Source: Kiritimatiellia bacterium
Lineage (GTDB): Bacteria; Verrucomicrobiota; Kiritimatiellia; RFP12; UBA1067
Direction: 5' to 3'
DNA: 14,404 nt
NCBI GenBank assembly: GCA_016302985.1
Contig: JAEDMN010000062.1
Location: 1-14,404, forward strand
The translations under genes and the position numbers were made by a program. This document shows, one piece after another, positions 1-6,820 of this stretch (its first letter is position 1; each line of letters starts with the position of its first letter). Under the pieces are notes generated by a model, which searched no databases, had not been told where the DNA came from, and worked only from the letters and a program-made list of their open reading frames with translations.

Positions 1-13
1 TCCGCCTTCGGCA

Positions 14-1006
14 CTAGCTCCTGTCTTCGACGGAGCGAGCGTCAGCGAGTGAGTCGAAGACGAATTCGACGGTGTGGCCGTCATTGTCTCGGACGAAGGC
101 GTCCCAGGAGGCGGGACGGGGCGTACGGGGCGTCGGAAAGTAGTAGTCGAAGATCCGGCAGGTGAGCTTCGCCGACTTCGCACCCAGGCGCAGCACGCCG
201 AAGCCGATGTCGCGGTCGAGGCCAAACGAGGGCATACCCACCGAACGGATGGTGTGCGCGTTCTCTCCGTAGCCATCGGCAAAGTAGTCCGTCGCCCAGT
301 GGTGGTTGTGCCCGTGCAGCGAACCGACGACGTACGGACAGCGCGCGACGTGCCGGGCGACGCCGAGTTCGGGAATCGCATGGTGCGCGCAGACGAACGT
401 CGGGCGCTTTGCCTCGAGGAGCGTCGCCTTCAGCCAGTCCGTCTGCTCCTTTCCGAGTCCCTTCACCGTGCAGGCATCGTAGCTGCCGCGCCTGACAGGC
501 TCCTGAAGGGAGTCGAGGACGATGAAGTCCGCATGCGGCGTACTGACCACGTGGGTGAAGCGGCCCGGCACCTTCGTCCCCGCGTCGGCCCCGGGGAAGC
601 ATTTCAGGAAGTTCGCGCGGATGTCGTGGTTGCCCATCGTATGGACGACCTGGATGCCGGCGTCCGTCAGCGGCCTGAAGACCTCCGCTCCGACTTCGTA
701 GTCCCCCTCCTCGCCGAACGCAAGCGAGAGGTCGCCGAGGTCGAGCACGAGCGACGGCCGCGGATCCATTGCCAGGATGGCCCGCACCAGCCGCTTCGCG
801 GCCTCCGGCATCCAGGGATATTCCCGCCCTGTGCGGTACTGCTGCTTCGACCAGGGGAGGCCCGTATGGACGTCGGAGATAACCACGACGAGGTTCGGAT
901 CGTGCGCACCGGGGACCGGGGCGCCCCCGGCCATCCTGCATCCCGCACCGGCCAGGCAGGCCGAGGACGCCATGCCTTTCAGGAAGCCGCTACGCGTCAC
1001 GTCCAT
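14..1006 (-). CDS. Exported calcineurin-like metallophosphoesterase
   Basis: A 330-residue protein of the calcineurin-like metallophosphoesterase superfamily, which hydrolyses phosphoesters with a dinuclear metal centre. All family motifs are visible: D45-x-H47 (SDVH), G91-D92 (LGDLS), G125-N-H-D128, the A-H-H at 207-209, and the terminal G232-H-N-H235. It should therefore be catalytically competent, but the substrate cannot be read from sequence. The N-terminus (T4-R-S-G-F-L-K) followed by a small-residue hydrophobic stretch resembles a Tat signal with the second arginine replaced by serine. C23 lies in a poor lipobox. Export is likely; the route is uncertain. It starts 25 nt after the aldo/keto reductase stop, with a GAAAGG ribosome site upstream, so it is probably the last gene of the FAD-aldo/keto-phosphoesterase operon. 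The last 13 codons lie largely in an inverted repeat and look unlike the rest of the domain. Confidence 0.9.
   Translation of the reverse strand: MDVTRSGFLKGMASSACLAGAGCRMAGGAPVPGAHDPNLVVVISDVHTGLPWSKQQYRTGREYPWMPEAAKRLVRAILAMDPRPSLVLDLGDLSLAFGEEGDYEVGAEVFRPLTDAGIQVVHTMGNHDIRANFLKCFPGADAGTKVPGRFTHVVSTPHADFIVLDSLQEPVRRGSYDACTVKGLGKEQTDWLKATLLEAKRPTFVCAHHAIPELGVARHVARCPYVVGSLHGHNHHWATDYFADGYGENAHTIRSVGMPSFGLDRDIGFGVLRLGAKSAKLTCRIFDYYFPTPRTPRPASWDAFVRDNDGHTVEFVFDSLADARSVEDRS
23..61. repeat. 9-bp perfect inverted repeat at the 3' end of the phosphoesterase gene
   Basis: GTCTTCGAC at 23-31 is matched by GTCGAAGAC at 53-61 around a 21-nt loop. The loop contains a direct repeat AGCGAG at 34-39 and 44-49. 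The element lies inside the final codons and ends 7 nt before the TAG stop (16-14 on the minus strand). No T-run follows in the direction of transcription, so it is not a standard intrinsic terminator. It could be an mRNA 3'-end stabilising hairpin or a small REP-like palindromic element. Confidence 0.6.
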
Positions 1007-1031
1007 GTTCCATCCGCCCTTTCAAATCGTT

Positions 1032-2024
1032 TCAAGCGGCCGTCAGCTGGTCCACGTCGGCGCGCATGCGCGCCAGGTCCCCGGCCTCGAGGACCAGCCT
1101 GCCCGCGGTTGCGTTCTCCTCGGCGTTCCGCGTCCTGCGCGCGCCGCAGAGCACCGACGTCATGCCGGGCTGCGCGGCCGTGCAGGCGATGACCAGCTGG
1201 GCCAACGTGCAACCGTACTTCGCGGTCAAATCGGTCCAGCCGTCCAGCATCGCGCAGACGCGGGCGCGCTTTTCGGGCGCATACCACGCGATTGCATTGC
1301 GGAAGGACCCTGCGTCAATCGGCGTGTCGGGACGGATCCGGCCCGTGAGCAGCCCCTGCTCGAGCGGCTGGTAGCCGAGGAACGCGAGTCCGTGTTCGGC
1401 GCAGAACGGCATCACCTCCGCCTCGGCCCCGCGGTCGAGCAGCGAGTACTTGTTCTGGACGGTGTCCACGACCCCGCAGGAAAGATAGTCCTTCAACTGG
1501 GCGACCGTGACGTTGGAGACGCCGACCGCGCGGATCTTGCCCGCCTTCTTCAGGTCTAGAAGCGCCCCCATGGTCTCGTCCACGGGAACCTCGAGACCGG
1601 GCTGCTGGGGCAGGTGCAGCTGGTAGAGATCGATGACGTCCGTGCCGAGGAGGCGCAGGGAATCCTCGATCTCGCGGCGGATGAAATCCGCCCGGCAGCA
1701 CGAGACGACGCGACGGCCGTCCTGCTCGAACCAGAGCGGACCGGGCGCGTCGGCGTACCAGGGCAGGCCGCACTTCGTCGCGACCACGGCCTTGGCGCGG
1801 TAACCGTCCTTCAGGGCGCGGCCCACGACCTCTTCCGAATGGCCGAAGTAGTAGATCGGGGCCGTGTCGACGAGATTCACGCCCGCATCCAGGGCCGAGC
1901 GGATCGCGCGGACCGATTCCGCGTCGTCGCTGGCGCCCCACCAGGGGCCGCCCCCGACGGCCCAGGTTCCGAGGGCGACGGGGGAGACGGGAATGCCGGA
2001 CGAACCGAGTGCGCGCAGTTCCAT
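1032..2024 (-). CDS. Aldo/keto reductase
   Basis: A 330-residue NAD(P)H-dependent aldo/keto reductase, a TIM-barrel enzyme that reduces aldehydes or ketones, often of sugars. The full catalytic tetrad is present: D53 and Y58 in DTAPIYYFGHSEE, K84 in VVATKCG, and H137 in DLYQLHLPQ. The GxSN motif (VGVSNV) and the Q-x-x-Y/S-L segment (VQNKYSLLDRG) fit the family. The C-terminal ARRTRNAEEN segment matches the usual NADP-phosphate-binding GxRxxxQxxEN region, with QL replaced by NA. Length is normal and no signal peptide is seen, so it should be cytoplasmic, unlike both operon partners. The ribosome site AGGAG at about 2035 overlaps the TAG stop of the FAD gene (2039-2037), leaving only 12 nt between genes. 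Translational coupling is likely. The exact substrate is unknown. Confidence 0.95.
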   Translation of the reverse strand: MELRALGSSGIPVSPVALGTWAVGGGPWWGASDDAESVRAIRSALDAGVNLVDTAPIYYFGHSEEVVGRALKDGYRAKAVVATKCGLPWYADAPGPLWFEQDGRRVVSCCRADFIRREIEDSLRLLGTDVIDLYQLHLPQQPGLEVPVDETMGALLDLKKAGKIRAVGVSNVTVAQLKDYLSCGVVDTVQNKYSLLDRGAEAEVMPFCAEHGLAFLGYQPLEQGLLTGRIRPDTPIDAGSFRNAIAWYAPEKRARVCAMLDGWTDLTAKYGCTLAQLVIACTAAQPGMTSVLCGARRTRNAEENATAGRLVLEAGDLARMRADVDQLTAA

Positions 2025-2036
2025 TTGGGTCGGCTC

Positions 2037-4313
2037 CTACCGGGCGGGCGCGAAGCGGAACAGGTACTGCTCGCCCGCGACGTGGGTCCACTTCTGGCCG
2101 TTCTTCCAGGCGCGGCGGCCGTCCTTCGTCGTCTCGGAGGCGACACCCCACGAGACGCCCTTGGCGGGATAGGCGACAATCCAGGTCCAGTCCCCCTTCG
2201 GCGCTGCGCCGAACGGGAGGTCGACCCAGCCCTGGGAACCAGCACCGATCTTCACGATCGCCGCGGCGTAGCCGGACCGGTCCTTCCCGCCGGCCAGGGA
2301 CTCCGGCCTGCCGACACCGAAGCCCTTGACCGTCAGCACGGCCTCCTCGGCCCCGGCGTTGCGCAGGTAGATCGACGCGCGGCCGCGGTCCTGCGCCTCC
2401 GCGCTGCGGAAGCAGACCGCGCGCGCGAAGGAGTCGAGGCCATGGAAGGCCTTGTCGTCCCGTGCAAGCGTCAGGCCGTCGACCGGAACGGGCGCCTTCG
2501 GGACGCCGGGGATCATCGAACCGACGTTGTAGTTCTGCGGCGGCTGCGGCTTGCCCGTGCCGACGCCCTTCTTCATCAGCTCCTTGAGCTCCTCCAGATG
2601 GTTCTCGTAGACACCACGGGGACGGCATCCATGCGTCTTGCAGACGCGCGCGGCCATGCCGACGACCTCGCCCATCATGCCGGTCGTGCGCATGACGCGC
2701 ACCGTGCCGAGCGCGACATGCGTGACGGAGATGTTTCGGCCCGCCATGAAGAGGTTGGACACGTTCTTCGAATAGAGGCACCGGTACGGAACCGGATAGG
2801 CGTAGTGCCGATTGTGCGTGCAGATCGAGCGGAACGGTTCACCCGGGTAGTTCTTCGTGTTCTTCGGCATCGGGTAGTGCAGGTCAATCGCCCAGGTCGT
2901 CGCAAACGAGGCGTCCGGATAGGGGCGGAACTCGAAGACGTCCTGCTGCGTCAGCACGTGGTCGCCGAGCAGGCGGCGGCTCTCGCGCTTGCCGGCGACG
3001 AACGCGACCCATTCGAATTCGCGCTTCGCGAACTGCTCCTTCTTCGCGCTCGCGTTCTTGAGGTAGGACCAGTTGGAGTAGGCGACGAGCATGCCGTAGT
3101 CGCGGATGCGCTCGAACTCCGTGATCTGGTCGCGCATCATGCCCGTCTCCCAGTCCCAGTCGCCGCGCGTGCCGTACTCGCAGTTCTGCTCGTTGAAGGC
3201 GATCATCCAGGGATGCGCGGGAAAGGCCGACGGCTCGGCGGTCTCGCGGGTGTACCACTGGATGGAGGACCCCATCGTCATGCGGTCGGCGGCGTCCGGC
3301 GCCATCTCCTCGCCCGTCTCGCCCTTCGATTCGCGTCCCTGGCGGAATGCCGCGCCGGCGAGGGCCCCGACGACGGCGTCGCCCGTGCAGTCGACGAAGA
3401 GCGGTGCGGAGAAGCGCGTCCGGACGCCCGAGACAGTGTCCACGCCCACGACGGCCGCGATCGCGTCCCCATCCTTCTGCACGGCGTTGACGCGCGTGTT
3501 CAGGTAGAGGTGGATGTTCTTCTCCTCCGCGACGACGTCGAGCTTGCGCTGGTCCTCGTAGTTGGAGGCGGGCCGCGCGTTGCCGCCCTTCGCGGGGCCG
3601 ATTTCGGCGACGACGTCGCCCAGGCGCGGATAGGGTCCGAGGTTGATGAATCCGCCGAGGTGCACGCGCACTTCGCTCGAGTTCGCGCCACCGAGCATCG
3701 GACGGTCCTGCACGAGCGCGACGTTCAGCCCAAGGCGCGCGGCCGAGATGGCCGCGCACGTGCCGGCGATGCCGCCACCGCAGACGACGAGGTCCGCCTG
3801 GACTTCGCGCGTCACCGGCTTCGCGGCCGGACGCTCCGGCCAGCCGGACGTGACGAGGGAAATCGCGTCGCAGCGGCCGTCGAAGCCCGTCTTGTCCCGC
3901 AGCGCGAGCGTCGCGGAGCCCTTCTTCAGCGACACCTCGCCCGCCTTCTGCCATTGCCAACCGGCCGAGCCCGTGCCGAGGTCCTGCGCCAGTTCGGCTC
4001 CGTCGACGGCGATGCGGAAGACGCCGGCCGCGTGCGACGACCAGGGCGCGGTCCAGTTGCGCGTGCGCGCATAGACCGAATAGACGCCGTCCTCGGGCAC
4101 GGAGACGGTCGTCGTCGCGTCGGCGACGGGCCGGCCCATGCCGTGCGCGAGCAGGAACGGGGAGCCCATCAGGTCCATGAACTGGGAGTCGTTCACCCAG
4201 CCGCCCCGGTTTTCGAACTGCTCGGCCTCGACGAAGATCTGGACGCCCACCGCAGGGCGCATCCAAAGCGCCGCGCAGAGCGCCACGCCACTGGTAAAGA
4301 GGTGCTTATTCAT
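2037..4313 (-). CDS. Secreted FAD-dependent oxidoreductase with N-terminal beta domain
   Basis: A 758-residue protein. Residues 1-23 form a Sec-type signal (MNKH, then a hydrophobic LFTSGVALCAALWM stretch). Residues about 25-160 look like a beta-sandwich, carbohydrate-binding-like domain (FVEAEQFENRGGW, VYARTRNW, DGRCDAISLV). Residues about 173-560 are an FAD_oxidored-type Rossmann domain: the dinucleotide motif G179-G-G-I-A-G184 after VVC, an LGGANSSEVR segment after it, FVDCTGDA, and the closing motif FMAGRNISVTHVALGT near 523. A beta-rich C-terminal region follows. The family oxidises or reduces unknown, often carbohydrate, substrates. The ATG at 4313 was chosen because a signal peptide starts there and an extended -10 box lies just upstream. 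An in-frame GTG at 4394 would add 27 residues but would put that promoter inside the gene. It is the first gene of a three-gene operon. No Shine-Dalgarno precedes the start, unlike its partners. Confidence 0.9.
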   Translation of the reverse strand: MNKHLFTSGVALCAALWMRPAVGVQIFVEAEQFENRGGWVNDSQFMDLMGSPFLLAHGMGRPVADATTTVSVPEDGVYSVYARTRNWTAPWSSHAAGVFRIAVDGAELAQDLGTGSAGWQWQKAGEVSLKKGSATLALRDKTGFDGRCDAISLVTSGWPERPAAKPVTREVQADLVVCGGGIAGTCAAISAARLGLNVALVQDRPMLGGANSSEVRVHLGGFINLGPYPRLGDVVAEIGPAKGGNARPASNYEDQRKLDVVAEEKNIHLYLNTRVNAVQKDGDAIAAVVGVDTVSGVRTRFSAPLFVDCTGDAVVGALAGAAFRQGRESKGETGEEMAPDAADRMTMGSSIQWYTRETAEPSAFPAHPWMIAFNEQNCEYGTRGDWDWETGMMRDQITEFERIRDYGMLVAYSNWSYLKNASAKKEQFAKREFEWVAFVAGKRESRRLLGDHVLTQQDVFEFRPYPDASFATTWAIDLHYPMPKNTKNYPGEPFRSICTHNRHYAYPVPYRCLYSKNVSNLFMAGRNISVTHVALGTVRVMRTTGMMGEVVGMAARVCKTHGCRPRGVYENHLEELKELMKKGVGTGKPQPPQNYNVGSMIPGVPKAPVPVDGLTLARDDKAFHGLDSFARAVCFRSAEAQDRGRASIYLRNAGAEEAVLTVKGFGVGRPESLAGGKDRSGYAAAIVKIGAGSQGWVDLPFGAAPKGDWTWIVAYPAKGVSWGVASETTKDGRRAWKNGQKWTHVAGEQYLFRFAPAR

Positions 4314-4319
4314 GTCTGG

Positions 4320-4328
4320 ATTATACCA
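4320..4328 (-). promoter_or_regulatory. Extended -10 promoter of the FAD operon
   Basis: On the minus strand the sequence reads TGGTATAAT, a consensus extended -10 (TGnTATAAT). Six bases (CCAGAC) separate it from the ATG at 4313, so the transcription start should fall on or next to the A of the start codon. No recognisable -35 lies at 16-19 bp, which is normal for extended -10 promoters. The predicted mRNA is leaderless. Confidence 0.65.
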
Positions 4329-4375
4329 AAACGAGGCTCTGCGCGTGGTGAAAACCGCCCCGGTCGCGAGAAAGT

Positions 4376-4393
4376 TGTGCATTCGCTTGCACA
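4376..4393. promoter_or_regulatory. Operator-like dyad 1 in divergent promoter region
   Basis: TGTGCA (4376-4381) and TGCACA (4388-4393) form perfect 6-bp arms around TTCGCT. The dyad lies between the two divergent start codons and abuts a second dyad of the same total length. This is what a dimeric regulator's binding site would look like, but the protein is unknown and no regulator gene is in the window. Confidence 0.4.
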
Positions 4394-4410
4394 CCCCGCA
4401 ACTGCGGGGT
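4393..4410. promoter_or_regulatory. Operator-like dyad 2 in divergent promoter region
   Basis: ACCCCGCA (4393-4400) and TGCGGGGT (4403-4410) form perfect 8-bp arms with only AC between them. A 2-nt centre is too tight for a full RNA hairpin loop, so a DNA-binding site is the better reading. It ends 6 bp before the TGC of the ATPase extended -10, overlapping where RNA polymerase would contact the -35 region, so a bound protein would be expected to repress that promoter. Confidence 0.45.
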
Positions 4411-4416
4411 CCGCTG

Positions 4417-4425
4417 TGCTATACT
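4417..4425 (+). promoter_or_regulatory. Extended -10 promoter of the ATPase gene
   Basis: TGCTATACT fits the extended -10 consensus TGnTATAMT. The GTG start codon at 4435 lies 9 nt after the box, so the 5' leader would be 0-4 nt. No Shine-Dalgarno sequence precedes the GTG. No -35 is seen at normal spacing; TTGCAC at 4387-4392 is 27 bp away, too far. Confidence 0.6.
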
Positions 4426-4434
4426 CGCACCACT

Positions 4435-5403
4435 GTGAACGACAAGACCGATATCAGAAACTGGTATGAGAAGGCCCGTTCCCGACCGGTTCCGAAGATT
4501 GTCACGGGACTGCGCGGAATCGGCAAATCGGGTTTCCTCGAGGACCTCTACAACGAGATGAGGTCGCAGGGCGTGTCGCGGCGGCGCGTCCGTCTGCTGG
4601 ACAGCTCCGCGCCCGAATTCCGACGCTTCTCGAACGGGATCCAGACCTCGCACCACCTCCTTTCGTCCGTGCCGCCGGACGGGCCCGTCCAGTTCCTGCT
4701 GCGCGAAGCGGCCGGCTTCCCCGACCCCGAATTCGTCATGGCGACCCTTGCGCGCAACCCGAACTGGGACGTGGTCGCGACCTCCTCCTCGCGCCGGCTC
4801 ATCAGCGGCAACCTGCAGCGCATCTACAACGTCTCGGTGGACGCCTTCGAAGTCCTCCCGAAAGCCGGGATTCACCGCTATTCGGAGGACGCGGCACGCG
4901 CACGGTGGAACGAGATCTTCCTCAAGGACGTCCTCGCGAACACCCATGTCATGGAAGTCATGATGCTGAACCGGGTCTCCTGCTGGCTTTCGGACAACCT
5001 CGGAGAGGCGATTTCGCTGCGGATCGTCGCGAACGCGATCTCTCCGGGGCACCGCGCGATCTCACCCCACACGGTCGGGTCCTACCTCGACGCCCTCGTG
5101 CACGCGAACGTCGTCGGCAAGGCCCTGAGGTGGGACACGGAGGAGGAGACGGTGCTGTCGACCGGCTACCGGTACTTCTTCACGGACCCTGACCTGCGCC
5201 TGGCGCAGTTCGGCCCAGCCCCGAAGGACGAAAAGCGCCGCATGGCCCTCAACCGCGCCTGGCTCTGGCTGCGGCACGAGGCGGACGAGGTCTACACCGC
5301 CTCCGGGCTTCCCGAAGTGGACTTCGTGACCCGGAACGGAAACGTCCACGCCTACTGGCATGTAGACGTGGACGGAGACGGCGCCTGCGTGCGCCTCTGC
5401 TAG
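4435..5403 (+). CDS. Shortened AAA/DUF4143-type ATPase with altered Walker B
   Basis: A 322-residue protein resembling the widespread AAA_14 plus DUF4143 ATPases, whose physiological role is poorly known. The Walker A P-loop is intact: G25-L-R-G-I-G-K31-S32, after KIVT. A sensor-like strand VVATSSSRRLISGNL lies at 113-126. The DUF4143 part begins near FLKDV (162-166) and includes SPHTVGSYLDALVHANVV, YFFTDPDLR and E294-V-D-F-V, then AYWHV. Oddities: the expected Walker B hydrophobic-D-E reads FLLRE (87-91), so the aspartate is replaced. The linker that usually carries a GG-F/Y-P motif is very short. The protein also stops soon after AYWHV, lacking the usual C-terminal tail. GTG 4435 was chosen because it leaves the typical short N-terminal stretch before the P-loop and follows an extended -10. 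The upstream in-frame ATG at 4312 is less likely. It is the only plus-strand gene here. Confidence 0.75.
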   Translation: MNDKTDIRNWYEKARSRPVPKIVTGLRGIGKSGFLEDLYNEMRSQGVSRRRVRLLDSSAPEFRRFSNGIQTSHHLLSSVPPDGPVQFLLREAAGFPDPEFVMATLARNPNWDVVATSSSRRLISGNLQRIYNVSVDAFEVLPKAGIHRYSEDAARARWNEIFLKDVLANTHVMEVMMLNRVSCWLSDNLGEAISLRIVANAISPGHRAISPHTVGSYLDALVHANVVGKALRWDTEEETVLSTGYRYFFTDPDLRLAQFGPAPKDEKRRMALNRAWLWLRHEADEVYTASGLPEVDFVTRNGNVHAYWHVDVDGDGACVRLC

Positions 5404-5411
5404 GCAGCCGT

Positions 5412-6800
5412 TCAGCCGATGGACCAGCCGTGACGGACATGCGGCTTCAGCAGCAGGTTGGCCACTTCGGAATCCTCGAAACGACCCTTCGCCTGGTTCC
5501 ACGCCAGCTTGCCCGGGACGCGCTGCGCAATGCAGCCCAGCAGGACGGCTTCCGTGAGCGGCACGGAATGGTCGATGTCGGAGAAGGGACGCGCCCCGCC
5601 GCGAATCGCCTCGGCGAACTCCCAATGGTGGTTCAGAACCCGCGGGAGCGACTGCGGAAGATCGCGGGTTGCCGGATGGTCCTGGTGACGGACGAACTTC
5701 GCGTCGCCCTTCATCCACACCTGCCCGCCCCAGAGGCTGCCCTTCTCGCCGACGACGATCCGGCCGCTGAAATTGTCCTGCTTGCCGTTGGTGAGACGAC
5801 GGCTCGTTTCGGCGTCAGGTCCGGTCTTGCCGTCGTACCAGTAGATGTCGACGGGTTCCGCCTGTCGCGCGCTGCGCACGGTGAGGCGGACCGTCGTCGC
5901 GAGCGGATAGGTCTCGGAGAACGTCGGTGTGCTCTTCACGGTCTCGACGGACAGCGTCTCGCACAGGTCGAGCCCCCGCCAGCACGAACTCAGCGCGTGG
6001 CAGCCGATGTCGCCCAGCGCGCCCGTGCCGAAGTCGAACCAGCCGCGCCATTTGAACCCGTGGTAGACGTTCTTCTTGAACGGACGCTTCGGCGCCACGC
6101 CGAGCCAGAGGTTCCAGTCCAGATTCTTCGGCACGACGTCCGAGCCTTCGGGACGGTCCAGCCCCTGCGGCCAGATCGGACGGTCCGTCGTCACGTGGAT
6201 TTCGCGGATTTTCCCGAGCACGCCGCTCTGCAGGATCTCGATGGTGCGGCGCTGCGAATCCAGTCCATTGCCGTTGTTGCCCATCTGCGTGACAACGCCG
6301 CAGGCCCGCGCCACCGCGCGGAATCGCTCGGCCTCCCACCAGGTGCGCACGAGTGGCTTCTCGACATAGACATGGCATCCGCGTTCCATCGCCGCGATTG
6401 CGCAGGCCGCATGCATGTGGTCGGGCGTGGAGACGACGATGGCGTCGAGGTCCGTCTCCTTCTCCAGCAGCTCGCGCCAGTCCTGGTAGCGGCGCACCTT
6501 CGGGCAGCGCCCCGCGATTTTCTTCGCGGCCCCGTCGAGACGGCCCAGGTCGACGTCGCAGAGCGCGACGATCTCCTCGCCGAGCTTGTAGAACTCGCCG
6601 AGATTCGCCCACCCGCGTCCGCCCGAACCGATGAAGGCCATGCGCAGCTTGTCGCCCTTGCCGCGCAGGCCCGCCTTGCGGAGGACCGGCACGGGGAGGT
6701 CCGCCGCGGAACCGGAGCCCCCCGGCGTGCTGCAGCCCGCCAGGCCGGCCGCGGCCGCCAGGGAGCCCGTCGAAATGAAGTCGCGACGCGTAAACTGCAT
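5412..6800 (-). CDS. Tat-exported lipoprotein Gfo/Idh/MocA-family oxidoreductase
   Basis: A 462-residue NAD(P)-dependent oxidoreductase of the Gfo/Idh/MocA family, which acts mainly on sugars and cyclitols. The N-terminus has a textbook Tat motif (T4-R-R-D-F-I9) and a lipobox L20-A-G-C23, so it should be folded and loaded with cofactor before export and then lipid-anchored. The Rossmann domain shows G58-S-G-G-R-G63, CDVD (81-84), STPDHMH (124-130) and E147-K-P-L150. The substrate domain includes the DIGCHALSS segment typical of the catalytic-histidine region, and the C-terminal SVPLTEAVLLGCIA helix is standard. Length fits the exported branch. The start has an AAAGGA ribosome site, and the gene begins 20 nt after the symporter stop, so co-transcription is likely. 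Its TGA is only 8 nt from the convergent ATPase TAG, leaving no room for a terminator between the stops. The substrate cannot be assigned. Confidence 0.95.
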   Translation of the reverse strand: MQFTRRDFISTGSLAAAAGLAGCSTPGGSGSAADLPVPVLRKAGLRGKGDKLRMAFIGSGGRGWANLGEFYKLGEEIVALCDVDLGRLDGAAKKIAGRCPKVRRYQDWRELLEKETDLDAIVVSTPDHMHAACAIAAMERGCHVYVEKPLVRTWWEAERFRAVARACGVVTQMGNNGNGLDSQRRTIEILQSGVLGKIREIHVTTDRPIWPQGLDRPEGSDVVPKNLDWNLWLGVAPKRPFKKNVYHGFKWRGWFDFGTGALGDIGCHALSSCWRGLDLCETLSVETVKSTPTFSETYPLATTVRLTVRSARQAEPVDIYWYDGKTGPDAETSRRLTNGKQDNFSGRIVVGEKGSLWGGQVWMKGDAKFVRHQDHPATRDLPQSLPRVLNHHWEFAEAIRGGARPFSDIDHSVPLTEAVLLGCIAQRVPGKLAWNQAKGRFEDSEVANLLLKPHVRHGWSIG

Positions 6801-6820
6801 GGAAATCCTTTCTGCGCGGT

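Noticed and set aside
4314..4394. GTG at 4394 as the start of the FAD oxidoreductase
   Set aside because: It adds 27 residues before a clear signal peptide, lacks a ribosome site, and would put the TGGTATAAT box inside the gene. A TRRASF string in this extension looks Tat-like, but its hydrophobic part comes too late, so the choice is likely but not certain.
4393..4410. Terminator hairpin made by the CCCCGCA/TGCGGGG arms
   Set aside because: The 2-nt centre leaves no proper loop, there is no T-run on either strand, and it sits in a promoter region; an operator is more likely.
4312..4434. ATG at 4312 as the start of the ATPase gene
   Set aside because: It would overlap the FAD start codon and run through both dyads and the extended -10; the added residues match nothing usual before the P-loop of this family.
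1614..4469. A 951-codon open frame on the plus strand
   Set aside because: It lies antisense to the FAD oxidoreductase and aldo/keto reductase genes, has no recognisable domain, is rich in Arg, Ala and Val and is explained by G/C-rich third positions of the real genes.
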